64,000 nt of DNA from Mesostigma viride. Its lineage: Eukaryota > Streptophyta > Mesostigmatophyceae > Mesostigmatales > Mesostigmataceae. Numbering within the stretch: the stretch's first letter is position 1; each line of letters begins with the position of its first letter. The stretch is taken from the NCBI GenBank assembly GCA_009746045.1, contig RPFO01002248.1, positions 121,959 through 185,958 of the forward strand, read 5' to 3'. Below are positions 1 to 9,506 of the stretch, piece by piece. Made by a program: the position numbers and the translations under genes. The notes beneath the pieces are model-generated. The model made no database searches. It had not been told where the DNA came from and saw nothing but the letters and a program-made list of their open reading frames with translations.

Positions 1-1156
1 AGCTGGCGCGCCAGCGTCTTGCTACTCATCAGGATCTGGGACGCTGGTCGAGGCCCGTCCGCCGAGCGCTCGTGTGTAATGTTATGGACCTCCGCGGCCT
101 GTGCCCTATACTCGCTGTCAGGGCACCAGAATGAACCATCCGGAAACCAAACTACCCGCCGGCGCACACTGATGTCCACATCCTGCTTGTCCAGCCAGTC
201 CACTCCAATGATGATGTCGGCAGCGCCCAGCGGCGCAATAGTCGCCACCAGGTCCACCGGCGTGCCCTGCAGCACACCCTTGATGTCTGCTAGGCCCGGC
301 GATTGGTGTCGCCGACCGTCTGAGTAGGTGACATAGACTGCCGTGGTGTGAGGCCGGGGTACCAGGCCCAGCCGACGCACCAGGGCCTCGTTGATGAAGG
401 ACGTGGAGGCGCCGGTGTCGACCAGGAACTTCACGTCCATGATCGTTTTCTCCTTCAAATACGGATCAAGGACGGTGGGAGGGACCAATAACCCTCCGCT
501 GAAAAGAAACAGATGCCGCGAATCTCCTTGAGATGCACGCGCCGCCGGTTGGGAGGACGCGTCTGCGGCCACGTTATTGACGTCTACCTCTACTCTAGTT
601 GACTCCGCGTCTGGGCTACCATCTGATTTTTCTATCCTATCCCCTACCCCGGGACCCAAGCCCATGGGCAGGGCTACTACTCCCGAGGAGCGGTGGGACG
701 GGAGGCCGCCTCGCCCGACCACCCGCCCTCTTCCCCCCCTCCTCCTCTTCGTCAGCCCCCCCTCCTCGTCGTCGTACTCGTAGCCAGCCACTGCCTGCGT
801 TTGGCCGGAAGAGGAGGACTGTCGCCGCGCCTCCATCTCGTTGACCGCACGCAACACACCCTTGGTAGAGCTGGTCGCGGGTGGTCGCGGCTGCTGGTAC
901 TGCGTCGGGGCCTGTCTGGCGTGCTGCAGGCGAGCCGCACGCTCACCCGCGTTGCGGGGTCGATCCCGAGGACCGGAGGAGTCGGGGCGGCTGCCGAAGG
1001 CCGGGCCGGAGAAACGAACACTGGGTGTCCCCTCTCCTGTCCCACGACTGGCGTTCTTGCCCCGGAGCTTGGGGCAGTCGCGCTTGAGGTGCCCCACCTC
1101 GCTGCACATGAAGCAGCGCGCCTTGCTAGCGTCGATCGCGTTGACGCCAGGTCAGT
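1..1156 (-). CDS. Gag C-terminal zinc knuckle plus retropepsin (Gag-Pol, partial)
   Basis: One continuous minus-strand frame runs from about 1156 to the left edge without a stop. It starts with a retroviral CCHC knuckle, CFMCSEVGHLKRDC (near 1117-1076), which binds RNA in Gag proteins. A Ser/Arg/Gly-rich linker follows, then a retropepsin domain at about 470-200 with the catalytic triad LVDTGAS and the downstream hydrophobic-Gly motif IIIGVDWLD. Retropepsins cleave the Gag-Pol polyprotein as homodimers. The Gag body upstream (1942-1160) is in a different frame, so the switch falls just before the knuckle, near 1150. This could be a programmed frameshift or an indel. There is no separate start codon, which fits expression as a fusion. 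RT is expected beyond base 1. Confidence 0.85.
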
Positions 1157-2574
1157 GTAGCCCTCGTCAGGGTCGTCGAGGTACTCGTCCTCCTCCTCGC
1201 CGGCGAAATCAGTGGAGTACATCTGGTTCACCCGTCGCGGGGGAGCAGGTCTGAAGAAACGGCGCACTGATGGGGCACGCCCGCGAGCCACTACGTCGGC
1301 CACCTGTAGGAGATACCTCTGGATATTCAAGATGTCCCACTCTTCCCAAGGGACATCAGCATAGTGCTTGAATACCTCATCCTGCAGCTCAGGACAGAGT
1401 GCCTCGATGAACCTGCTCTTGTACTCGTACCAGGTCATGTCAGCCAGGTAGGCGGCGCTGGACTCGAACTTAGACAGAAACTCGCGATATGGGGTGGTCC
1501 CCTGGCGCAGCTTGCTGAAGGCCATCCGCTCGTGGAGTGTAGCATCTGGGGGCACCAGCTTGCGACGCACGCGGTCCATCAGTTCCGCCAAGGTTTGCGG
1601 GTATGACTGGGACGCGATGCTCTCACAGTTCAAGATGCTTATCACCGAGGGGTCCATACAGGAGTTAATCACCAGATCAATCAGATCGCTGGTGGCCAGC
1701 TGCCAGTTGTGATGATTGCGCCAGATGGTATACTGTCGTCGCCACATGCGTCCCCATTCCTCTACCTCGCGCGGTTTCATGTCCGCGTGCAGCTTGGGTA
1801 CATTCTTGAAATTGGGCATCGGTGGGGCCTTTACTGCGGCGGTGACAGGCCCACCGACGTCTACGTGGGGGATATCGCCGAAGTCGGGGGGCTGCGACCG
1901 GGGAGAGCTGGATCTGGGCGGCGTACCATGAGTCCGCCGCACCTGGACGGATGAGGGGTGTTCGTACCCGGGTCATCCAAGGCCACCCTGCTGAAGCTGA
2001 AGTTGCCAGCAGGCGCAGGCGAGGGGACCGCGCTTTGGTCAAGCACCCGTGGACGCTGCGGTTGAGCCGGGCGCTGGACTGGCGTGTGAGTCTCCTCGTC
2101 TCTGGTGGTGACACTGCTCCTGGTCTCCCCTGGGCTGGTCCGTGGTCTATGAGTACCAACGGGCGGGCCCTGCGTGACAGTTCCCTCGTCCGTCTCGTTA
2201 GTCCCTTCCAGGTCATCGAACTCGCCATCTGCCCCTGGGGCCTCCCCTTCCTCGTCCGAATACCATAGCGCCGTGGGTAACAGGGACGTGCTGCCGAAGG
2301 ACACTCTGCGTCTGCCCCGGTGTGGGGGCCCGGTGGAGGTCCCTGGGGCCGCCCCCGACCTGCCCAAGGATGCGTTGGCCGCCCGGTGACTGGCTGCTGA
2401 TGGCGGTAGTGCAGGGTATCTCCATTCTCGTCTCCTGCTGCTCTGGATCCGGTGGTAGCCATTGTGGTCTCGTCTGGGGTTGTTGCTGCTGCATCCGGGG
2501 TTGCTGCTGTTGCCATTGCTGCTGTGGTGACCGTTGCTGCTGCTGATGCTGCGGTTGCTGTTGCTGCTGCTGCG

Positions 2575-2656
<82 letters not shown>

Positions 2657-2827
2657 CTGTTGCTGCGGCTGCTGCTGCTGTTGCTGCTGCTGCGAGTACT
2701 CTTGGAGTCTCTCTCGGTCGTCCCTGTCATCTCCCTGCCTTGTTAAGGCGTCTAGAGTGTCCCCATCCGCTGGGAACCTAGGGTTCTGATCTCTGGATCG
2801 TTGGGAGCCTTCCGCAGGTCTCTCCAT
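1150..2827 (-). CDS. Gag-like protein with polyglutamine N-terminal region, frame-disrupted
   Basis: The coding signal crosses three segments. 2827 to about 2400 encodes a Met start followed by a long Gln tract. About 2400-1935 is in another frame and encodes an acidic stretch (WYSDEEGEAPG...). 1942-1160 returns to the first frame and encodes a well-behaved globular Gag region with MPNFKNVPKLHADMKPREVE and many Trp/Tyr-rich helices, typical of the capsid part of Ty3/Gypsy Gag. The two switches cancel each other. Gag forms the virus-like particle that packages the element RNA. The frame changes could be decay or assembly indels in GC-rich runs. The start at 2827 is the first ATG before the Gln tract. 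Zinc knuckle and protease follow in the entry 1-1156. Confidence 0.7.
2510..2695 (-). repeat. CAG/CTG trinucleotide tract encoding polyglutamine in Gag
   Basis: Imperfect CTG repeats on the plus strand (CAG/CAA on the coding strand) give a near-continuous Gln run in Gag. Interruptions are mainly CAA, which also encodes Gln, so selection or recent expansion at the protein level is possible. Confidence 0.9.
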
Positions 2828-3124
2828 GATCTCACCTGGATCTGTCCCTACTTGGACGTGCAGTGGTACCTCTATTCCCTCTGTACCGTGCTCGTGGTTG
2901 TCTACCGGTTCTAATTCTGTATTCTCACGATCTCGTTCTCTAGGCTCCTACTCTGGATCTCTGGCGTTCCTTGTTTGGGACCGTGTTGGCATGGTGCTCG
3001 TACCGGTACCTTACACTGCAGGCAACACCTCCCCAGGAAGGAAGAGAGAGAAAGAGAGAGAGCAACCACGTGCTATAGAGCTATAACTATAGAACCTAAT
3101 ACTACTCCCTAGTACTGGTCTCCT

Positions 3125-3463
3125 CTACTGCTTGCTAGGGCCAATGGTCAGCTGAGAGAAAGTCACTGTAACTGCTGTCCCCTCCCCCTGATTGCTGAGT
3201 GTGGGTGGCTTGGAGCATTCACGTGTGATGTGCATCCCCTCAGGCAATGGCATGTGTTCCCTAACAAACCTATCTGCATCTGTAATGTTATCAAACCCTT
3301 TCCACTTAGCACTAGAGCCTTGGGACAATATCTTATCTTTAATATGCTCCTCACAAGTCTTCCAGCTGTAGAATATAGCAGGCCTACCCTTATCCCCGTC
3401 GTGAGCTACTGCGTAGTAAGGAAATCCAGACTGTCCACCCTTGTTTATTTTACGTCGTGGCAT
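3125..3463 (-). CDS. Small ORF with RNase H1 N-terminal (viroplasmin-type) hybrid-binding domain
   Basis: This 112-residue ORF starts MPRRKINKGG and carries the signature of the RNase H1 N-terminal domain, also found in caulimovirus P6: YYAVAHDGDKGRPAIFYSW, then C-x2-H spacing, WKGF, and an acidic/aromatic helix (DADRFVREH). In RNase H1 this ~45-residue fold binds RNA/DNA hybrids; no RNase H catalytic part follows here. It lies between the LTR/leader and the Gag ORF on the same strand, so it is probably the first ORF of the minus-strand retrotransposon. A hybrid-binding function during reverse transcription would be reasonable but is inference. It ends about 300 bases before the Gag ATG. It could instead be a captured host fragment. 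Confidence 0.65.
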   Translation of the reverse strand: MPRRKINKGGQSGFPYYAVAHDGDKGRPAIFYSWKTCEEHIKDKILSQGSSAKWKGFDNITDADRFVREHMPLPEGMHITRECSKPPTLSNQGEGTAVTVTFSQLTIGPSKQ

Positions 3464-4203
3464 GTTACATCATAGTCTGGCAGCGGCTTGCAAGCAGAGA
3501 GAAAGGGGAAACCCAGGCTACCTCTAATGCAGTGACCTTAAACAAACGAGGAGAGAGCACGGAGTATCACAGCACACGCCCGAGCCTTCCGCAGGAACGG
3601 GCTATACGCACACACGGAGGTAAACACCGTCAACACAGTCGGCAACAGCCAGACGGTATCCACCCCCACGACCCCTTGCAGGTCAAACAACGAATGTCCG
3701 TCTCCGCGACGTCCATGGGCACCAACAACATTTACAACCTATAGAGGCACAACATATAACATAAACCCCCTACGCGCGCGGTCCCGGAGAGAAAGCAAGC
3801 TCGCCAGCTAGCCTTCAGCAGGCATAGCTTGTAAAGAAAGAATTCTAACTAGGGGACGTACCATCTTCGATGACGTTAATCCCTCCTGAGCTGGCCGCCA
3901 CCCGGTGTCGTTGAAGGCAAGCCCTGGCCGCCACTAGGTGTCGTTGAAAACAGGAGAGCTGAACGCTATCGTTGACAGCACCTCACCACAGGACTATTGC
4001 TAGCCCCGCCGAGTATCCCAGACTGGCCGCTTGCTGCTAGGTCGTCGTTGAATCCCTTTACGGGCTGGCCGCCGGCCTGACAGCAATCGTTGAATTCCGG
4101 AACCTCTACCTACGCCAAGCTTCGTCTTGGTATCCTAATTGGCTCACTAACCCTCTCCGCGAGAGTTAGCTAACCTTTCCAGCACATTTCCTCCGATAAC
4201 CAG
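3464..4203 (-). other. Retrotransposon leader with repeated TTCAACGA motif
   Basis: This is the non-coding interval between the LTR and the first ORF. Five copies of (A/G)TCGTTGA(A/C) (plus strand) occur near 3908, 3940, 3967, 4045 and 4087, three of them with a nearby CTGGCCGCC block, giving a loose repeat of about 35-80 bases. The copies could be RNA packaging or structural elements; the function is unknown. No ORF is convincing here. Confidence 0.4.
4189..4203 (-). other. Possible tRNA primer-binding site
   Basis: Immediately inside the LTR the minus strand reads CTGGTTATCGGAGG, which resembles the common retroelement primer site TGGTATCAGAG (initiator Met tRNA 3' end) with one extra base. 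The position is right; the match is imperfect. Confidence 0.35.
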
Positions 4204-4787
4204 TGTTACGTCCCTGCCCAGACACACCTAGCCTGAGCTACGTAGCGAAAGACCCTTCTTGCCGGAATTAGGAATAATTCAAGATAGCCTAAAGTAGGTT
4301 GCGCTTCACGACGTGAGTCGTGAGATATCTGGCATCACGGCTTAATGCCAAGCTAATTAGTACACACTTATATTGGCTAGCAATACCAATTACAAATGGA
4401 TAATGCCCCGGGCTCAATGTGTAGGCGTATTCGCACTTATCATTCATTAAACCAAGAGGACGAGACTCTCGTCCTCGGACCAATTTAACCTAGGTTGGTT
4501 GCGGCGCAGATACACGCCAATTTCCCTAGAACAATCCGAGTCACTCATTCCACGTAGGATCCGGGCCAACATCGACCCTCAACTATAGGATCCACGCCTA
4601 GAACTACTGACGGACTCAGGACTGGCGCGGCGCCACAGCGCCGGCCCCTAAAAGGACAACCTAGGACCAAAATAACTAGTCCAATTCACACAATAGCCAA
4701 GGTCCGTAAAACCCAAGTCCAATAGACCAAACAGCCTTAGTAATTTATTCCATTGTTACGTCCGGCCAAAAGGGCAGGGACGTAACA
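4204..4787 (-). repeat. LTR of the minus-strand element (584 bp)
   Basis: The block begins TGTTACGTCCCTGCC and ends GGCAGGGACGTAACA on the plus strand: a perfect 15-bp terminal inverted repeat with canonical TG...CA ends. At its right end, 4754-4787 is itself a stem-loop (TGTTACGTCC...GGACGTAACA-like arms). It separates the element leader from the interrupted chromovirus pol. The partner LTR must lie left of the window. A solo LTR is excluded as the sole explanation by the Gag and protease genes reading away from it. Confidence 0.75.
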
Positions 4788-4788
4788 T

Positions 4789-6060
4789 GTGATAGATTCC
4801 TCAAAAGTATTTGAAGAAAAGACTCCTTCTTATCCTCCTCCTCGTTCTGTTTTACACCGTGTAGTTATCAAGGACGGTGCAGTTCCTACGCACTCTCCGA
4901 TGTATAGAATGGGCCCTACCGAATTAAAGGAACTAAAACAGATTTTAGTGTCACTATTAGAAGCAGGATTGATAGAGCCTAGTAACTCCCCCTACTCCGC
5001 TGGTGTCCTGTTAGTTCCTAAGCCAAATGGCAAGTTTCGCCTAGTTACTGATTATAGGAAGTTAAACGATATTACTGTGAAGTCTAAATACCCTCTACCT
5101 CGTATTGATGATATATTTAATAAGGTTAAAGGTTCTACCTGTTTCACAGTATTAGATTGCGCGGATGGTTTTTGGCAACTACGTATAGCTCCTGAGGATT
5201 GCCACAAAACCGCCTTTGCTACCCCTTTTGGGCATTACCACTTTAGAGTAGCGGCTATGGGACTCTGTAACTCTCCTGCCTCTTTCCAAATGTTAATGAA
5301 TGAAGTGCTTAGACCCGTTATGGGAAATTCTCACCTCCCTCAAGTGTCCTCTGATTTAAAGGATCCTTCCTTCTCCTCTGTTTCTTTATCTGAGCATGAC
5401 CGTTCTTGTGCTCAAGCTTACTTAGATGATATCCTTATTTATTCTCCTGATTTTGAAACGCACCTACGTGATTTAAAGAAAGTATTAGAAATCATGGCTG
5501 AAAATTCCTTATGGGCGCGCCGTGCTAAAGTTCGCTCTGGTAGTAGGAGTGTCCCATTTTTAGGGCACGTCCTGTCAGATGCCGGGGTTGCTACCGACCC
5601 GGACAAGACTAAGTCAATTCAGGAATGGCCTACCCCTACCGACGTTAAAGGTGTACGTAGTTTTCTAGGAATTGCTTCTTACTATAGGCGTTTTATCCCG
5701 CGTTTCGCAACTATAGCAGCCCCTATTAATCATCTATTAAAGAAGGATATCCCCTTTGTTTGGAGTAGTGAATGTCAGTCGGCTTTTCAGTGTCTAAAAT
5801 CCCTACTCCTCTCCCCTCCCGTACTCATCCTACCGGATACTACTAAACCCTTTGTTGTGGCTACAGATGCTAGCAAGGTAGCTATAGGGGGCGTCCTTCT
5901 CCAGGATCAGGGTCAGGGCTTACAGCCAGTCGAGTATATCTCTAGGACAATGCTTCCTGCGGAGCGTAACTATCCCGTACACCAGCAAGAACTATTAGCT
6001 GTGGTGTATTGCTGCCACGCGTGGCAGCACTTTCTTAAAGGTGCTCAATTTGATGTTTGT
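4789..6060 (+). CDS. Chromovirus Pol: reverse transcriptase and start of RNase H (5' truncated)
   Basis: The frame enters in mid-protein at the junction with the inserted LTR; the nominal first codon GTG is not a real start. Residues ~35-95 hold the RT fingers (YRMGPTELKELK, VTDYRKLND), ~120-170 the palm (LDCADGFWQLRIAP, GLCNSPASFQ), and 211-214 the catalytic YLDD. About 30 extra residues rich in Ser/Asp sit between the palm helix and YLDD, where most Ty3 RTs are continuous. RNase H begins near 350 with VVATDASKVAIGG (catalytic Asp) and HQQELLAVV (catalytic Glu), and coding breaks after FDVC at base 6060. The next residues of the fold, TDHRP, are found at 7397. RT copies the element RNA into cDNA in the particle. 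The frame continues open to 6339 only through insert sequence. Confidence 0.88.
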
Positions 6061-7396
6061 CTGAATGAACCCTGTGAGATTGATCCTTATAGATTAGTTA
6101 TCCACCGGGTTGGTCAGTACGCCGTACGGAGCCGCAAAAATACGGGAAAACGTACACTGAAGGCCTCCGCCGTATATACGCGTACTTTACTTCAGAATAC
6201 GCGGTTTGGACTTAGAATTTTTCGGGGGTACCAGCGGGCAGCGGGCACTGGCGCGGTGCCCAGGTTCTGGGCGCGGCGCGTTCACTGCACATTTGAGATT
6301 TTTACTACTAGAAGTAGATGCGTACAGTTCTTTCCATAAAGCGCAAGCCTTGCAAAATGTTTGGCCGGTAGGAGACAGCTAGGACTAGGTACATACATAA
6401 CGCATAATGCCAGCAAATGCCAGCTGTGCTACTGACGGTGTAATGCAATATAGCGACGACGAGGCCAGTGCGACTGTGCGATAGTGTGCAGCCATTTTCG
6501 ATTTGCAGCCATGCCGAAGAAAGGGCCTGAATGGGATTTCGTTGTCGAGAAGAAAGAAGCAGTCACAGATGCTGTTAGTAACACAACGCAGTATGTGTCG
6601 AGGATGTTCTGCTCATTTTGCAACAAGAACTTCTCCTACAAGGCGGGGCCAATCAGCGTATTCCGAGTCCGTGCACACTTTGCCGGAATCGCAGGGGAAG
6701 GGATGTTACCCCGCGACAAAATTCCACCGAATATCCGGAGCAGGTTTCTCAGGATTGCTAACAACAAGTTGCAGAAGTCAGACGGCAAGAAGCAGCACAA
6801 TTCGAACAGGGCAATGGCGGAGATGGGAGGGGCTGCGCCGGCTGACTTGTCGTCGGTTCCCAGCAAAGGCCAGCTGAGCATCACCAAATGGCTGGTTCCC
6901 GTCGACAAGAAAGGTGTCCAGCTGCTGGCTGCCGAATTTTTTATCGAGAACGGCATTGCCTTCAATGCGGCTGAGAGCGCCTCTTTCAAGCAGATGGTGG
7001 CCGGCATGATCCAGTACAAAGGAGGGCACGCCACCCCTCCTTCTCGGAGTTGTGTCTTATGTTCTCTCATGCATTATATAGTGGATGGCTTTCCTTACAA
7101 TCAATTTATTAATTGATTCCTTACTATTCCCGTTGCCCCCTGCATTTAACAAATCATAATCAGATAGGATTCCAGGGCATAATTAAATGGAAGATGTTAA
7201 TAAATAAGCATATACACCAATTTCAGTTGCAATAACTGCATGACCATCATCAAGGAGCGTGCTAATTGGGTGACTGACAATTGGACCACAAAAACTGTCG
7301 CGTATTTTACCGCCACGTATTTTACACCCCCCACGTATAATACGCGTATTTTAGGTCCGCGTATTATACCCCGTACCCGTATTTGCCAACCAACAG
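6061..7396 (+). mobile_element. hAT-like DNA transposon remnant inserted in RNase H
   Basis: The boundaries are set by the chromovirus protein: FDVC ends at 6060 and TDHRP resumes at 7397. Both ends are rich in AATACG/GTACGG-type motifs. The left arm near 6108 (GGTTGGTCAGTACGCC) and the reverse complement of the right end (GGTTGGCAAATACGGG) look like imperfect terminal inverted repeats. About 45 bases at 6061-6107 are outside the inferred left repeat. I see no clear 8-bp target duplication. The insert codes for a BED-finger transposase N-terminus and lacks the catalytic RNase-H-fold region, so it is non-autonomous or deleted. Confidence 0.6.
6484..7116 (+). CDS. hAT-type transposase N-terminal fragment with BED-like zinc finger
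   Basis: 210 residues. An upstream in-frame ATG is at 6484; MPKKGPEWDF, from about 6511, looks like the real start. Residues ~40-75 contain CSFCNKNFSYKAG followed by RVRAHFAGIAG, the Cys-x2-Cys...His layout of a BED zinc finger, which binds transposon ends. Near the C-terminus, AEFFIENGIAFNAAESASFK matches the helix just before the catalytic domain in hAT transposases (FFIENGI-F..A.S..F). The protein then runs into unrelated residues and stops. The acidic catalytic residues and dimerisation domain are missing. A short piece at 7240-7290 (NWVTDNWTTKTV) resembles the next hAT block (the D-x-WT region), suggesting an internal deletion or an intron. Confidence 0.6.
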   Translation: MCSHFRFAAMPKKGPEWDFVVEKKEAVTDAVSNTTQYVSRMFCSFCNKNFSYKAGPISVFRVRAHFAGIAGEGMLPRDKIPPNIRSRFLRIANNKLQKSDGKKQHNSNRAMAEMGGAAPADLSSVPSKGQLSITKWLVPVDKKGVQLLAAEFFIENGIAFNAAESASFKQMVAGMIQYKGGHATPPSRSCVLCSLMHYIVDGFPYNQFIN

Positions 7397-9430
7397 ACGG
7401 ATCACCGTCCCCTTACCCATCTTCTCTCACAACCCAACCTCACCCCTCGTCAAGCGCGCTGGATGGAGTTTTTAGCACAGTTTTCCCCTTTTAAACTTCA
7501 GTATGTTAAGGGTGTAGATAACATAGTACCAGATGCACTCTCCCGTCGTGCAGATTACTCCTTTTTCGAGGACCTTGATGTTCTCAATACTACTCTAGTT
7601 CCTACTACTATGGGTGTAACCCCGTATGGTGAACTACCTGATGATGAATCCTATGTCTACCTCTTTCATACAGCTGTTCGCATGCCTGATCTCCTTTCTC
7701 ACGTAGGACTCTCTCTCCCGTGTGAGGCCCTTCCTGTGGTCTCGGTGGGGGGGGAGGGGAAAAATAAAATTTCTATACCGCTTAGCCATATAGCGACTAG
7801 GTCAGGAAAGTCTTATGAAAACATAGTCCCTCTAGGACCTCCCCTTCTCTTTGGCAAGGCGGTAGGAGATCTCTTTAAACCTGTTCTGGATACCTCTGTA
7901 GCGATGCCTACCTCTGATCTTGAACGCCTTATTAGTAGATTTACGGCCACTGAGCCGGAAGCATTAGCTGCCATTGCTGCCCATCCCCAACAATTAGGCA
8001 AGCACCCTTGTAAATTTGTAGGTGGATTTTTATATGTGCAGATAGCAGATTCTCCCCCTCAATGGCGCCTGTATGTCCCTCCTATCTGTCGCTCCTCCTT
8101 GCTCTTTGAGTTGCATGACTTAGCTGCTCATCAGGGTGGTAAACGGGTACGGGACCTAGTAGCCCGCTCTTACTACTGGCCTTCCCTTTCAAAGGATGTA
8201 GATGAGTATGTTAGAACCTGTCAATCTTGCCAGGAGATGAAACCCAACAATGTAGGACAGATAGCAGAGCCTAGGACCTTACCTGATCCCATCATGCCGT
8301 GGGACTCCATTATGATGGATTTTGTAGGACCTTTTAGGAAGAATGATAGAGGTAACGCCCAGATCCTTGTTTTCGTAGATCGTTTTACTCGGATGTGTCA
8401 TCTCGTGCCGTGTCCCTTAGAACTCACCGCACGCGATTGCGCACGCCTATACCTTAATAACGTATATAGATATCATGGTTTGAGTAGGCAGTTTATTAGT
8501 GATAAAGATAAGTTATTTACTTCTGATTTTTGGCAGCAGTTCTTCGCTGCTATCGGTACCAAGGTCACCTTCGGTACTGCCTACCACTCCTCCTCGTCTC
8601 ATTTAGTAGAACGTTTGAATAGGGTAGTGGAAGAAGCTCTGCGGCACTATGTGAATGGCTCTGGGAGTGATTGGGAGGATTATCTATGTCTGGTAGAGTT
8701 TTCCCTTAACAACTGCCCTCAGGCTGCGCATGGTTATACGCCCTTCTTCCTAGATACTGGTAGACAACCTCTTACCCCTACCTCTCTCTTAGCTAGTCCT
8801 TTAAGGGACAAGGATGATGTGTCCCGGGATACTGTAGAAGGTGTGCAGGCGTTATTAGATAAGATGAAGAATGCACACGACAACGCTATTGCAGGGTACC
8901 ATAGGGCGCAGGCCAAATACCTTGCTAGGTTGCGTGCCTCATTAGATAGAAGAGCACCTGAGATAGAAATAGGAGATTTAGTCTTAGTAGAAGGCCCCCG
9001 TGTTGGCCGCTTCGCTCATAAGTTCGAAGCTGAACTGAAAGTGAAACTTAGGCCCGCCTTCTTAGGACCCTTCCGTGTGTTGTCTAGAGTAGGTAATTTC
9101 CTGTATGAGATAGATATTCCTACCTCTTGGCAGACCCACTCGCGCACCTTTCATAGAAGCCAGCTGAAGCTCTATCATCAGAGCACGTTCGCTGGTAGAG
9201 AATTAGCCCCTGCCCCTTTAGAGCATAATCCGGATACTGGTGAGGTAGAGGATGAGGTAGAGGGTATCGTGGCCCATAGAGATATCAGAAAGGGCCGCGG
9301 TACCCAGCGCCAGTATAAGGTGAAGTGGATGTATGCTCGTAGTGAGGTAGATAAGGTCTGGTATACGGAGAGTGAGCTAGATGGGTGTAGTCGCCTGCTG
9401 CAGGAGTATAAAACCCTGCATAAGCTCTAG
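7397..9430 (+). CDS. Chromovirus Pol: RNase H C-terminus, integrase and chromodomain
   Basis: The coding sense resumes at 7397 with TDHRPLTHLLSQPN and passes the first internal ATG at 7463. Numbering from that ATG, residues 1-30 finish RNase H (VDNIVPDALSRR, catalytic Asp). An HHCC zinc domain follows (H218, H223, C253, C256). The integrase core has D286 (MMDFVG), D347 (SDKD) and E383 (HLVERLNR), all three acidic residues of the DDE triad. An SH3-like segment with IGDLVLVEG lies at ~500-570, and a chromodomain at ~594-655 ends the protein (VEGIVAHRDI...YKVKWMY...WYTESEL). The chromodomain steers integration to modified chromatin in this lineage. The coding frame is intact over 650 codons apart from the upstream insertion, so the element was recently active on this scale. 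Confidence 0.9.
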   Translation, partial: TDHRPLTHLLSQPNLTPRQARWMEFLAQFSPFKLQYVKGVDNIVPDALSRRADYSFFEDLDVLNTTLVPTTMGVTPYGELPDDESYVYLFHTAVRMPDLLSHVGLSLPCEALPVVSVGGEGKNKISIPLSHIATRSGKSYENIVPLGPPLLFGKAVGDLFKPVLDTSVAMPTSDLERLISRFTATEPEALAAIAAHPQQLGKHPCKFVGGFLYVQIADSPPQWRLYVPPICRSSLLFELHDLAAHQGGKRVRDLVARSYYWPSLSKDVDEYVRTCQSCQEMKPNNVGQIAEPRTLPDPIMPWDSIMMDFVGPFRKNDRGNAQILVFVDRFTRMCHLVPCPLELTARDCARLYLNNVYRYHGLSRQFISDKDKLFTSDFWQQFFAAIGTKVTFGTAYHSSSSHLVERLNRVVEEALRHYVNGSGSDWEDYLCLVEFSLNNCPQAAHGYTPFFLDTGRQPLTPTSLLASPLRDKDDVSRDTVEGVQALLDKMKNAHDNAIAGYHRAQAKYLARLRASLDRRAPEIEIGDLVLVEGPRVGRFAHKFEAELKVKLRPAFLGPFRVLSRVGNFLYEIDIPTSWQTHSRTFHRSQLKLYHQSTFAGRELAPAPLEHNPDTGEVEDEVEGIVAHRDIRKGRGTQRQYKVKWMYARSEVDKVWYTESELDGCSRLLQEYKTLHKL

Positions 9431-9506
9431 TTGTAGACCTTCTCCTCTCTTATGTTATGTCTGCTGTCGACGGGTGGTTGGTTGTCCCCTCCCCTCCGCA
9501 GCCGTC

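Larger units (their letters stand above)
1..4787 (-). mobile_element. Ty3/Gypsy-type LTR retrotransposon, 3' part beyond left edge
   Basis: Read on the minus strand, the order is LTR (4787-4204), leader, a small RNase-H1-N-domain ORF, Gag with a polyglutamine tract, a CCHC zinc knuckle and a retropepsin open to the window edge. Reverse transcriptase and integrase should lie to the left of base 1. The element abuts plus-strand chromovirus pol sequence at 4787/4788: the LTR ends in GTAACA and the neighbouring pol frame starts in mid-protein, so this element was inserted into the older chromovirus. The left flank is outside the window, so the target duplication cannot be checked. The assignment to Ty3/Gypsy rests on Gag-PR features only and is an inference. 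Confidence 0.75.

Noticed and set aside
2452-2781. Polyleucine and polyalanine plus-strand ORFs
   Set aside because: Shadows of the CAG/CTG tract that encodes polyglutamine in Gag on the other strand.
9381-9506. Start of the chromovirus downstream ORF at 9381
   Set aside because: This ATG overlaps the chromodomain codons of Pol in another frame; ATG 9507 after the Pol stop is better placed.
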